In this document: positions 44,639 to 53,685 of the stretch, one piece after another
How the letters are laid out: every line of letters starts with the position of its first letter
Position numbering within the stretch: position 1 is the first letter of the stretch
Assembly: GCA_022562275.1 (NCBI GenBank)
Contig: JADFPP010000011.1
Span: 1 to 58,290, forward strand
DNA: 58,290 bases
Source of the DNA: Bacteroidota bacterium
GTDB taxonomy: Bacteria > Bacteroidota > Ignavibacteria > Ignavibacteriales > Ignavibacteriaceae
Reading direction: 5' to 3'
Translations under genes and position numbers: made by a program
The notes under the pieces: generated by a model
Databases searched by the model: none
Told to the model about the DNA's origin: nothing
What the model saw: the letters and a program-made list of their open reading frames with translations, nothing else

Positions 44639-46000
44639 TTATACAACACCCTGATCCAGCATTGCATCTGCAACTTTAAGGAATCCGCCGATATTTGCAC
44701 CGTTCACATAGTTACCCGGAGTACCAAATCTATCGGCAGTATCAAGACAAGTTTTATGAATATTCTTCATAATATTTCTTAACCTGTCATCAACTTCCTG
44801 TCTTGACCATGGTAGTCTCATACTGTTTTGACTCATCTCAAGCCCGGATACTGCAACACCACCGGCATTAGCAGCCTTTGCAGGACCATACAGAATTTTG
44901 TTATCCAGGAATAGTTTAACACCATCTAAAGTGGTTGGCATATTTGCACCCTCACTAATAACATAAACACCATTGTTTAATAGATTTTGAGCATCTTTAG
45001 CATTTATTTCATTTTGTGTAGCGCTTGGGAATGCGCAATCGGCTTTATGGTTCCAAAGGGGATTAAAATCCTGATTAGAATCAATCTTTGTGTAAACCGT
45101 ATTCTTATACTTTTCGGAGTATTCTATTATTCTGCCTCTTTTAATATTCTTCAAATCCATAATAAATTTTAACTTTTCACTATCAAATCCTTCTTCATCA
45201 TAAATATAACCGTTCGAATCAGAAAGTGTAACCACCTTTCCACCGAGTTCAAGTATCTTCTCAACTGCGTATTGTGCAACATTACCACTTCCCGAAACAA
45301 GACATGTTTTCCCTTCGAATGTTTCATTTCTTGTCTCAAACATTTCGGCAGCAAAATAAACTGATCCATAACCCGTTGCTTCCGGCCTGATGAGTGATCC
45401 TCCCCAGTTTAAACCTTTACCTGTTAAAATACCTGTAAATTCATTTCTTAACTTTTTATACTGTCCGAATAAGTATCCAATCTCTCTGCCGCCAACACCA
45501 ATATCTCCAGCCGGTACGTCTGTGTTTGGTCCGATATGCCGAAACAATTCGCTCATAAATGCCTGGCAAAATCTCATAATTTTAAGATCGCTTTTTCCTT
45601 TCGGATCAAAATCAGATCCGCCTTTACCGCCCCCCATCGGCAATGTTGTTAAACTGTTTTTAAATACTTGTTCGAAGGCTAAGAATTTTAAGATGCCAAG
45701 GTTTACAGAGGGATGAAATCTGAGACCACCCTTGTATGGTCCAATTGCAGAATTCGTTTCAATCCTGTAACCAATATTAATGTTTATTTCACCCTGGTCA
45801 TCAACCCAGGGAACCCGGAAGATAATAATTCGTTCGGGTTCAATAAGTCTTTCTAAAATTTTTGAAGTGCGATATTCCGGATGTCTATCTAAAACTATAC
45901 TTAAAGAATCCGCAACTTCTTCAACTGCCTGATGAAATTCAGGTTGTGCCGGATGTTTGGCTTTTAATTGTGCCATTAAGCTATTTACATAATCAGACAT
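44639..46000 (-). CDS. gdhA: NADP-type glutamate dehydrogenase
   Basis: A 453-residue hexameric glutamate dehydrogenase that assimilates ammonium. The landmarks are GPYKGGLRFHPSVNLGILKFLAFEQ, the catalytic-lysine segment PMGGGKGGSDFDPKGKS, VPAGDIGVGGREIGYLFG, and the Rossmann loop VSGSGNVAQYAVEK with the downstream serine typical of NADP use. It resembles E. coli GdhA. It is followed by the receiver-PPDK_N gene and preceded by the broken copy of the same gene pair. A GGGAG ribosome-binding site is 8 nt upstream of the start. Confidence 0.95.
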   Translation of the reverse strand: MSDYVNSLMAQLKAKHPAQPEFHQAVEEVADSLSIVLDRHPEYRTSKILERLIEPERIIIFRVPWVDDQGEININIGYRIETNSAIGPYKGGLRFHPSVNLGILKFLAFEQVFKNSLTTLPMGGGKGGSDFDPKGKSDLKIMRFCQAFMSELFRHIGPNTDVPAGDIGVGGREIGYLFGQYKKLRNEFTGILTGKGLNWGGSLIRPEATGYGSVYFAAEMFETRNETFEGKTCLVSGSGNVAQYAVEKILELGGKVVTLSDSNGYIYDEEGFDSEKLKFIMDLKNIKRGRIIEYSEKYKNTVYTKIDSNQDFNPLWNHKADCAFPSATQNEINAKDAQNLLNNGVYVISEGANMPTTLDGVKLFLDNKILYGPAKAANAGGVAVSGLEMSQNSMRLPWSRQEVDDRLRNIMKNIHKTCLDTADRFGTPGNYVNGANIGGFLKVADAMLDQGVV

Positions 46001-46181
46001 GTAGTAACTCCCATTTTTTATTATTGTATAATGCGAAATTCATCTTTTATAAAGATAACCTGCATGTTAAAAAAAATTATATCTTAAAATTAAGTAATGT
46101 ATTACTGATTTCAATAATTTTAAATGTAATTATAAATTATTACTATGAGCATGAAAAGACATTGAGTACCGGATAGATCTA

Positions 46182-46351
46182 TCAGACACCCGGTTTTGAA
46201 ATTACCTCTTTATTCTTATGCCCATTAATACTAATGCAGAGTTGTTGTTGAAAATATAAGTGTCTTGTGAATTCCATCTTTTCAACCAGAGACTGGTTCA
46301 ATAACCAATCCCAATTGATGAATCCGACTTTACTAAAAGTGTTAACAGTAA
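46182..46351 (-). pseudogene. C-terminal remnant of a second receiver-PPDK_N gene
   Basis: In one minus-strand frame the sequence reads VNTFSKVGFINWDWLL, then a diverged stretch with FTRHLYF, and ends HKNKEVISKPGV before TGA (46184..46182). This aligns along its length with the last 50 residues of the intact 1001-aa protein (IDTVHNDGFINWEWLL ... HANKGMILKPES). The N-terminal 95 percent is gone. The frame has no start. It lies directly downstream of a truncated gdhA copy, in the same order as the intact pair. Confidence 0.8.
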
Positions 46352-46554
46352 ACTACCATACGGGCCGCACGAAATGTTATCACTCTCTCCGGCTCTATCA
46401 TTCTTTCCAGTATTTTCATTGAACAGTACTCAGGATGCCGTTCTAATACAACAGATAAAGAGCTTAACACTTCTTCAACTGCCTGATGAAATTCAGATTC
46501 GATAAGGTTTTTGCTTTTAACATCAGGCATCATTATTTCAAAATAATCGCTCAT
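46352..46554 (-). pseudogene. N-terminal remnant of a second gdhA
   Basis: A 70-residue frame starts MSDYFEIMMPDVKSKNLIES and continues EFHQAVEEVLSSLSVVLERH, matching the first 62 residues of the intact gdhA (MSDYVNSLMAQLKAKHPAQP, then EFHQAVEEV). Similarity stops abruptly after PERVITFR, and the frame ends nine codons later. What follows is the tail of the receiver-PPDK_N gene. It is therefore the 5' end of a duplicated gdhA joined by deletion to the 3' end of its neighbour. The start retains an upstream region but the product cannot be a dehydrogenase. Confidence 0.85.
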
Positions 46555-46737
46555 TTATTCCTCATCTCGAATAAATTTTTAAGAAGCATTGGGAAAATCA
46601 GCAATTTTTACTAAAGCAAAATAATTGATTATTAATAATTTGAGAAAGATTTTGAACATCTAATGATATAGTAACTTATTTAGTTATTTAATAAATTATT
46701 TGTTGAAAGAATAACTTTTTTATTAGAGAGAATTCAG

Positions 46738-47931
46738 ATGAATAACTTAATATTTAAAGAAAAAATAGATCAGGCAATTTCAATATTAGAAGAAAAAGAT
46801 ATTGATATGTGGGTTACTTTTGTTCGTGAAAGTTCTATTAATCACGATGCTGTCCTGGATATGATTGTTGGCGTAAATTCAACATGGCAGGCAGCATTTA
46901 TAATTAATAAAGATGGTGATACAACTGCAATTATTGGTGATATGGAAGAAGAGAATTTCAAAAAAACAGGTTTATACAAAAATATAATAGGATACTTGAA
47001 ATCAATCAGAGAACCCTTTGTTGAATATCTCAAGAAAAAAGATCCTAAGAAGATTGCCATTAACTATTCAAAAAATTCTGTACTGGCTGATGGTTTAACT
47101 TATGGTATGTATCAGATTTTATTGGATCATCTTGAGGGAACGGGTTTCTCCGAGAGATTAATTTCTTCTGAAGAGATTATATCCGCGCTGAGGGGAAGAA
47201 AATCTTCAACTGAAATGAATATTATGAAGGAAGCTGTTGATGAAACATTAAAAATATTTGATCAGGTAACAGGATTTTTAAAGCCAGGAATGACAGAAAT
47301 TGAAGTGGCAGATTTTGTACGGAAATTAACCGTCGAAAAAGGATTTGAGTACGGTTGGGAAGAAACTCATTGTCCTGCTGTTTTTGCAGGTCCAAATCCG
47401 AATGGACCACATATGGGACCAAGTGATAAGAAAATTGAAAAGGGAACATTGGTTAATATGGACTTTGGAATTTTGTTTAAGGGCTACTGCTCCGATTTGC
47501 AGCGAACCTGGTACATATTAAATGATGACGAAGAAAAAGCACCGGAACCGGTACAGAAAGGATTTGAAGTCATTCGTGACGCAATTCAGAAAGTAGCAAA
47601 TAAACTTAAACCCGGTGTTAAAGGCGTTGATATGGATTCGATTGCGAGAAGTTATATCATTGAAAATGGTTATCCGGAGTACCCACACGGGTTAGGGCAT
47701 CAGGTAGGAAAAACAGTGCATGATGGTGTTGCGGGTTTATTTCCTTCCTGGGAAAGATATGGCAATTCACCTTTTATGGATCTGGAAGAAGGTCAGGTTT
47801 TCACGATAGAACCGAGACTGCCTGTTGAAGGTTTTGGTGTTTCCACATTGGAAGAGGAAATATATTTAACTAAAGATGGATGTGAATTTATTTCAAAGCC
47901 GCAAAAGGAATTAATATTAATAAAATCATAG
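46738..47931 (+). CDS. M24-family metallopeptidase (Xaa-Pro aminopeptidase-like)
   Basis: A 397-residue pita-bread-fold dinuclear metallopeptidase. It has a creatinase/prolidase N-terminal domain (1-165) and a C-terminal catalytic domain. All five metal ligands are visible in order: Asp in VNMDFGIL, Asp in CSDLQRTW, His in GLGHQVG, Glu in FTIEPRLP, and Glu in STLEEEIYLT. It would remove N-terminal residues before proline or split dipeptides. The T9SS protein follows after 8 nt, so the two are cotranscribed. Confidence 0.9.
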   Translation: MNNLIFKEKIDQAISILEEKDIDMWVTFVRESSINHDAVLDMIVGVNSTWQAAFIINKDGDTTAIIGDMEEENFKKTGLYKNIIGYLKSIREPFVEYLKKKDPKKIAINYSKNSVLADGLTYGMYQILLDHLEGTGFSERLISSEEIISALRGRKSSTEMNIMKEAVDETLKIFDQVTGFLKPGMTEIEVADFVRKLTVEKGFEYGWEETHCPAVFAGPNPNGPHMGPSDKKIEKGTLVNMDFGILFKGYCSDLQRTWYILNDDEEKAPEPVQKGFEVIRDAIQKVANKLKPGVKGVDMDSIARSYIIENGYPEYPHGLGHQVGKTVHDGVAGLFPSWERYGNSPFMDLEEGQVFTIEPRLPVEGFGVSTLEEEIYLTKDGCEFISKPQKELILIKS

Positions 47932-47938
47932 AGTTGCA

Positions 47939-49087
47939 ATGAAGCGATTAATCATAAGCTCGGTTATTTTAGTTTTTATTTTTGTTGCATATGCAATTTT
48001 GCCACCCGAAAGGACGGGTAATTTTCTTGTAACAAGTTTCGGTAACGACAGCATTGCTGTTTATGATTCACTTGGCAATTACCTTCGTACATTCACTGCC
48101 CCGGGAGTAAGCGGACCTCGCGGAATAGTTTTTGCCCCTAACAATAAAATTTATATCGCGAGCCAGTTTACGGGTGAAATCTTTGTCTTTAATTCTGATG
48201 AGCAGTTCATTACGAAATTTACAAGTGCTGAGCTGGATGGTCCCACAGGAATGGCAGTGTCAAACCAGGGTGAATTATATGTTGCAAGTTTTAATAATGA
48301 TCAGGTAGTTGTGTTTGATTTAGACGGGAATTTCCTTCGAACATTTACAGGCGGATCATTAAATGGTACAAACTGTGTTGCTATAGATTCGCATGGAGCA
48401 ATTTATGTTTCCAGTGCTCTTAATTCGCTGATATTAAAATTTGATGCTAACGAAAATTTCATGTTCGAATTTACCGGCGGGGGTATTTCCAGTCCGATGA
48501 GCATTGCAAGAAATACTAGCGATGTGCTTTATATATCCGGAGGTGGTTCGAATAACATAGTAAAGTTTGATACTTTAGGAAATATGGTGGGCGTAATTAC
48601 TCATCCCGATTTACCCGCACCACAGGGAATTGCTTTTGATAACAGGGGACATTTTTTCTCGTCTTCATTTTCAGCGCATAAAATTGTTGAGTTTGATGAA
48701 AACGATAACTATGTACAAACAATAACTTCTGGAAATTTGCAAGTACCACGTAGCATTGCTTTTAAACATCTTAAGCCGGTTACTTCTGTTGAAGATGAAA
48801 TAACTGTTGCTGAATTTGAATTAGATCAGAACTATCCCAACCCGTTTAATCCAACAACAAAGATAAAATTTACAATTCAGTCAGATGTCAGACGTGAAAT
48901 GTTAAACGTGAGTTTAAAAGTTTATGATGTTTTAGGTAATGAAATTGTAATATTAGTTAACGAAGAAAAACCCTCAGGAAGTTACGAGGTTGAATTTAGC
49001 GGGGCAGAATTACCAAGCGGAATATATTTTTACAAACTGGATGCAGGAAATTTTTCTGATACAAAGAAAATGATGCTGCTCAAATAA
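47939..49087 (+). CDS. secreted NHL-repeat protein with T9SS C-terminal sorting domain
   Basis: A 382-residue protein with an N-terminal signal anchor (about residues 3-20). Residues 25-280 form a repeated beta-propeller of NHL/SMP-30-like blades; the recurrent unit resembles FDxxGNFLRTFTG...GPxGIAxD. The C-terminal 85 residues are a type IX sorting domain: FELDQNYPNPFNPTTKIKFT, then LKVYDVLGNEI, LPSGIYFYKL and a terminal TKKMMLLK. It should be exported by Sec and then the T9SS to the surface. The ligand is unknown. Confidence 0.9.
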   Translation: MKRLIISSVILVFIFVAYAILPPERTGNFLVTSFGNDSIAVYDSLGNYLRTFTAPGVSGPRGIVFAPNNKIYIASQFTGEIFVFNSDEQFITKFTSAELDGPTGMAVSNQGELYVASFNNDQVVVFDLDGNFLRTFTGGSLNGTNCVAIDSHGAIYVSSALNSLILKFDANENFMFEFTGGGISSPMSIARNTSDVLYISGGGSNNIVKFDTLGNMVGVITHPDLPAPQGIAFDNRGHFFSSSFSAHKIVEFDENDNYVQTITSGNLQVPRSIAFKHLKPVTSVEDEITVAEFELDQNYPNPFNPTTKIKFTIQSDVRREMLNVSLKVYDVLGNEIVILVNEEKPSGSYEVEFSGAELPSGIYFYKLDAGNFSDTKKMMLLK

Positions 49088-49126
49088 AGATCTATCGAGG
49101 TGCATCTCAACCATATAAAATAATAC

Positions 49127-49729
49127 TTAAAACTCACATCCTCTTGTGTAAGAGTTGTGCAGCAGTTTTTTGTATTCATCAAACGAAATTTCAATTGCAC
49201 CAAACATTTGTAAATGTTCGGTCATATATTGAACATCCAGAAGAAGAAAATCCTTTTCGATTAAGTGATTGATCAGTGCTACTAATGCAGCTTTTGATGC
49301 TTCAGAAACACTTGAAAACATCGATTCGCCAAAAAAAGCACCCCTGAAAGTAACTCCATAAAGACCACCAACAAGTTCACCATCAAGCCATGTTTCAACA
49401 GTATGAACATGTCCGCGCTTTCTTAATCTTTTATATGCCTTAATTAATTCTTCTGAAATCCACGTTTCTTTCCTGTCAGAACAACGCATAATAACCTGGG
49501 TAAAATCCTCATCCAATTTTATTTCAAAATTCTTCTTTTTAATTGCCTTTCGTGCAGAGCGGGGGATCTTATAATTGTCCAGGGGTATTATGGATCTTAC
49601 ATCCGGCATATACCAATTAATTGCACCGGTTTTATCATCTGCCATTGGGAATGCGCCGCTTGCGTAAAGCCTTAGCATATTATCAGGTTTAAGTAATTCC
49701 TTCGGGTCAAATTTATTCCGAGAATCCAT
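49127..49729 (-). CDS. aat: leucyl/phenylalanyl-tRNA-protein transferase
   Basis: Adds Leu or Phe to N-terminal Lys/Arg of proteins, marking them for ClpAP (N-degron pathway). It is 200 residues long. Landmarks are YASGAFPMADDKTGAINWYMPDVRSIIPLD, TWISEELIKAYKRLRKRGHVHTVETW, and LVGGLYGVTFRGAFFGESMFS. This is a close match to the family in length and motif order. It is monocistronic and convergent with the T9SS gene. Confidence 0.95.
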   Translation of the reverse strand: MDSRNKFDPKELLKPDNMLRLYASGAFPMADDKTGAINWYMPDVRSIIPLDNYKIPRSARKAIKKKNFEIKLDEDFTQVIMRCSDRKETWISEELIKAYKRLRKRGHVHTVETWLDGELVGGLYGVTFRGAFFGESMFSSVSEASKAALVALINHLIEKDFLLLDVQYMTEHLQMFGAIEISFDEYKKLLHNSYTRGCEF

Positions 49730-49917
49730 ATTTAATTATATCTTGTTCTAAATAAGGTTAAATTTAACAATAATTTTTTACTCTCTCAATTTACTATAGA
49801 AGAGTGTATTATGTTTTACCCGTGCTATAAATAGTGTTTTTATTTGAAGATAGAGCTTTATAAGTTAATGCTTTGTTTTCAATTGATTGTTTATTAAAAA
49901 TCTTCAGGGAATAAATA

Positions 49918-50868
49918 TTGATAAAGAAAATTGCTGTTGTTGCTTTTGGAGGTAATGCCTTGCTCAGGGATAATGAGATAGGTACAATTAAGCAGCAGGA
50001 AAAACATGCTTATGATACATTAACTCATTTATTAAAGTTATTAGAGGATGACTTTAGCATCGTAATTACACATGGAAACGGTCCGCAGGTAGGAAACATT
50101 ATGCTTAGAAACGATGCCGGATATAATGAGTTTAAAATTCCTAAAATGCCTCTGGATATTTGCGTTGCAGATTCTCAGGGTGGCATTGGATATATGATTG
50201 AACGCCAGATGAAAAACATACTGAACGAAAATAAAATAAAAAAAAATGTTGTTACATTTGTTACACAGGTAGTTGTTGATATTGATGATCCTGCTTTTAA
50301 GGAACCGACAAAACCAATTGGTGCTTTCTATCTTAAAGAGGAATCTGAGTTGCTTTCAAAATCAAATCCAAATCTTGTTTTTAAGGAAGACCCGGGCAAA
50401 AGAGGATGGCGAAGAGTAGTACCATCACCCAAACCAATTGATATAATTAACAAAGAAGCCATTAAAGATCTAACAAAGAAAGACAATATTGTAATTGCTG
50501 TAGGCGGCGGCGGGGTTCCTGTTTATAGAGACAATAATAAGAATCTACAAGGTGTAGAAGCAGTAATTGATAAAGACCTTGCTTCGGCTTTACTGGCAAG
50601 GGAGATTGGTGCGGATGCTTTTTATATTATTACCGATGTTCCAAAGGTTTATGTTAATTTTAAAAAACCGGACCAAAAAGGACTTGACAAAATAACAGTA
50701 GCAGAAGCTGAAAAATACTATGAAGAAGGGGAGTTTGCAGCAGGAAGCATGGGACCCAAGATACTTGCAGCTATTGATTTTGTAAAAAACGGTGGGAAAG
50801 AAACAATTATTACTGAATCAACTCAGTTGGCAATTCCAAATTGCGGCACGCGCATAGTACTAAAATAA
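49918..50868 (+). CDS. arcC: carbamate kinase
   Basis: Converts carbamoyl phosphate and ADP to ATP, carbamate and ammonia. The 316 residues contain VVAFGGNALLRD at the N-terminus, ITHGNGPQVGNIMLR, VVPSPKPIDI, VAVGGGGVPVYRD, and GSMGPKILAAIDFV. It belongs to the amino-acid-kinase superfamily. The start is TTG with AGGGA 8 nt upstream. No arcA or arcB is adjacent, so the source of carbamoyl phosphate is not visible here. Confidence 0.93.
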   Translation: MIKKIAVVAFGGNALLRDNEIGTIKQQEKHAYDTLTHLLKLLEDDFSIVITHGNGPQVGNIMLRNDAGYNEFKIPKMPLDICVADSQGGIGYMIERQMKNILNENKIKKNVVTFVTQVVVDIDDPAFKEPTKPIGAFYLKEESELLSKSNPNLVFKEDPGKRGWRRVVPSPKPIDIINKEAIKDLTKKDNIVIAVGGGGVPVYRDNNKNLQGVEAVIDKDLASALLAREIGADAFYIITDVPKVYVNFKKPDQKGLDKITVAEAEKYYEEGEFAAGSMGPKILAAIDFVKNGGKETIITESTQLAIPNCGTRIVLK

Positions 50869-50953
50869 AAATATAGCCGCTAAGCATAATAATTCACCCC
50901 ATATAATTAAATATGCGAAGAATTTAACCTCCCTTTTTTAATTGTAGAAGTAA

Positions 50954-51685
50954 TTATATCTCGGTTCTTTTGATAAATTGCAAAATAATCGGATCATCAG
51001 AATTTATTAACTGCTCCTGGCTTCCAATAAAATAGATTTTTCCATCGTGCATCATAGCCACTTTATTTGCCACATTTTTTACACTGTACATATCATGAGT
51101 TACCACAATTGAAGTTACATTTAGTTTGTCTGTTAAATCTTTTATCAATTTATCTATTGAGTCTGCCATAATCGGATCGAGTCCGGTTGTTGGCTCATCG
51201 TAAAGAATATAATCAGGATTTGTAATTAATGCCCGGGCTAAAGCAACCCGTTTTTTCATTCCCCCGGAAAGTTCAGCCGGTTTTAATTTTTGAGTCCCCG
51301 GCAATTCAACCATTTCAAGCATCTTTTCTACAAGAGAGTTAATCTCGGTATTGGTATAACCATTTGCTGAATCAACCAGGGGCAGGGATATGTTTTCTTC
51401 CACAGTCATCGAATCGAATAGAGCTGCTCCCTGAAACAAAAATCCGAATTTTCTTCGGAGCTTGTAGAGATCTTTCATTTCCAATTCGTTAATAATTTGA
51501 TCTTCGACCTTAACAGTACCGGAATCAGGTATGAGCAAACCAACAATGTGTTTGATCAAAACACTTTTACCACAACCACTTTTCCCAATTACTACAATCG
51601 TCTCACCAGAATCAATTTTTAGATTTATTCCTTTTAGAACCTTATTTTCCCCGAAGCTTTTATGTAAATCTACAATCTCAATCAT
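50954..51685 (-). CDS. ABC transporter ATPase, Mla/Ttg2A-like
   Basis: A 243-residue ATP-binding subunit. Walker A is GKSGCGKS (33-40), the Q-loop segment is FLFQGAALFDSMTVEENISLPL (typical of MlaF), the signature is LSGGMKKRVALARAL, and Walker B is DYILYDEPTTGLDP. Members energise retrograde phospholipid transport between the outer and inner membrane. The MlaE permease and MlaD partners are not adjacent; the next gene upstream (15-nt gap) is an unrelated M2 peptidase. Confidence 0.88.
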   Translation of the reverse strand: MIEIVDLHKSFGENKVLKGINLKIDSGETIVVIGKSGCGKSVLIKHIVGLLIPDSGTVKVEDQIINELEMKDLYKLRRKFGFLFQGAALFDSMTVEENISLPLVDSANGYTNTEINSLVEKMLEMVELPGTQKLKPAELSGGMKKRVALARALITNPDYILYDEPTTGLDPIMADSIDKLIKDLTDKLNVTSIVVTHDMYSVKNVANKVAMMHDGKIYFIGSQEQLINSDDPIILQFIKRTEI

Positions 51686-51699
51686 TTTAAATTTATAAA

Positions 51700-53502
51700 C
51701 TAAAAGTTTTCGCGCAGAGTATATGTTCTTCCTTCGTTAACTTTTTTAAGATAATCCATCAAAGGGGCAAAATAGTCAACCATTGGTTTTGCGCTCATTT
51801 CAGAACCAAGGCTCTTTTTCATTAACTCTCTCCAATCTACAGTTGCTCCCGGCGACATAACATCGGATAGAAACTTTCCCACTTCCTTATTTCCATAATA
51901 ATTTGTTGCATGCGGGTCCTGCTGAAGAATCTGCTTTGCTATGTAATTGTGAAACTGGAATAGAAGTACGTAAGAAATTGCATAATCATAATATTGAGCA
52001 GCATCGTTATTTATATGAGTTTTGGATGCTGCATCACAGTATTGTTCACCCCTGTCATAAGGCGGCACAATTCCCTGGTATTTTCTTTTTAAATTCCACC
52101 ATTCTAAATTATACTGATCTTTTGGCAGATTAAGTGTGTATAATTCATACTCAAAATCAGTCATAACACCAGCGCTCCACGGTATAAATATAATGTATTC
52201 CAGCGCTTCTTTAAATAGCACTTGTATGTCATCCAATTTTACATTCTTTGGTATCAAACCCATCTCTTCTAAAAATGGTTGTTGAAGAGAAGCCAACCCG
52301 ATCATACTTCCAAATGCTTCGTGGAAACCCCTGTTACCACCTTCCCGTAAAATATAGGGTACATCCGGATTTGAATAAGATAAGAAATAATAAATATGTC
52401 CAAGCTCATGCAGAGATGTGCTCCACCAATCAGAATTTTTAACATCTACACTCATCAAAGATCTAATATCACGCTCGAAATCCATATGCCAGGCAGATGC
52501 ATGATTATTCTTTTTATAATCTGCGTCCGGCGGGGCAGGATACAAACTGGATTTTTCCCAGAAAGTTTGTGGTAGATTTTCAAATCCCAAACTCACATAA
52601 AAATCTTCACCCTTTTTTACAATCCACTCAGCAGATTTTTTTTCCAATTCCTCACTAAAATTTATTCCCTCTACTTCCACCAGTTCTTTCCAATCCTGCC
52701 CCCATCTGTTTGGCAGCCAGTGTGCCGGAAGCATTTCGGGAACATCCTCTCCATATTTTTCAGCAAGAATATATCGTGCCCATGTATGAAGCTCTCTGTA
52801 TAATGGCCAGATATCTCTTATCATATTCTGACAAACATCACGCATTTCATCAACCGTCATACCGTAATCAGAAACCTGATAGGTAAAGTAATCATCATAA
52901 CCAAGTGCCTGTACTGATTTATTTCTTAATCGTTGGAGATTTGCCAATCCATCTTTTAGTCCAATTCCCACCTCTTTACTTGCTTCCCATGTTTTAAGTC
53001 TTTTTTTAATATTATTTTCAGTTTTTAAACTCACATCAATTTCATTAGTAGATACCGACTTATTATCGATTTTAAAATCAAATCCATAAAGCAATTGCGT
53101 TTGTTTTATGTCCGCCTCTATTTTTTCCTTAACTATTTCACTTGCAGTTTCAGGATTACTGGCAGCCAGGTAAAGAACTCTTTTTAATTGTCTGATCTGC
53201 AGGTCGGTTAGTTCATTTTTTAATTTAAGATACTTAGCAGCCTTTTCTATATTTTCTCTACTGCCGGTAAACTGTGCATAATTAGCTTGAGCATCCTGAG
53301 CATTTTTGCTTGTGATGGTATCGCCTTCAACAATTTTAGTGTTCAGCGCCCATTCTCCTTTATTCCACTCATAGCCAAGCTGCCGATATTGTTTATTATA
53401 ATCTTCTAAGTATACCTGTACTTCGTTTTGAAGATCTGAATTTTTTGAACAGGATATGATCGTTAATAAAATGATCAGAAGAAGATAATTTATAGTTTTC
53501 AT
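51700..53502 (-). CDS. M2-family metallopeptidase lipoprotein (ACE-like peptidyl-dipeptidase)
   Basis: A 600-residue zinc dipeptidase-type enzyme with a lipoprotein signal (lipobox ending IISC, Cys18), so it is anchored in the periplasm or on the outer membrane. The zinc site is HELGH (His365, Glu366, His369) with the third ligand Glu395 in HEAFG, in the M2 pattern. The helical C-terminal region contains KYQGIVPPYDRGEQYCDAASK. Bacterial homologues (Dcp/ACE-like) cut C-terminal dipeptides. The ABC ATPase follows after 14 nt. Confidence 0.92.
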   Translation of the reverse strand: MKTINYLLLIILLTIISCSKNSDLQNEVQVYLEDYNKQYRQLGYEWNKGEWALNTKIVEGDTITSKNAQDAQANYAQFTGSRENIEKAAKYLKLKNELTDLQIRQLKRVLYLAASNPETASEIVKEKIEADIKQTQLLYGFDFKIDNKSVSTNEIDVSLKTENNIKKRLKTWEASKEVGIGLKDGLANLQRLRNKSVQALGYDDYFTYQVSDYGMTVDEMRDVCQNMIRDIWPLYRELHTWARYILAEKYGEDVPEMLPAHWLPNRWGQDWKELVEVEGINFSEELEKKSAEWIVKKGEDFYVSLGFENLPQTFWEKSSLYPAPPDADYKKNNHASAWHMDFERDIRSLMSVDVKNSDWWSTSLHELGHIYYFLSYSNPDVPYILREGGNRGFHEAFGSMIGLASLQQPFLEEMGLIPKNVKLDDIQVLFKEALEYIIFIPWSAGVMTDFEYELYTLNLPKDQYNLEWWNLKRKYQGIVPPYDRGEQYCDAASKTHINNDAAQYYDYAISYVLLFQFHNYIAKQILQQDPHATNYYGNKEVGKFLSDVMSPGATVDWRELMKKSLGSEMSAKPMVDYFAPLMDYLKKVNEGRTYTLRENF

Positions 53503-53685
53503 TTTGTCCTTGAAGATTAATTAGAAAAAGTTCCATTTTTATATTTAATATTATGCATAGCATTAAGTTTAATTTTCTGATATCAAAATTAAATGATTAA
53601 TAACATTTTATTGCTAAAATCAGTTCAATATTTTTTATCAACGACTATTTTATAATTAATTTGTAACAGCTGCTGCGATCTTTAT

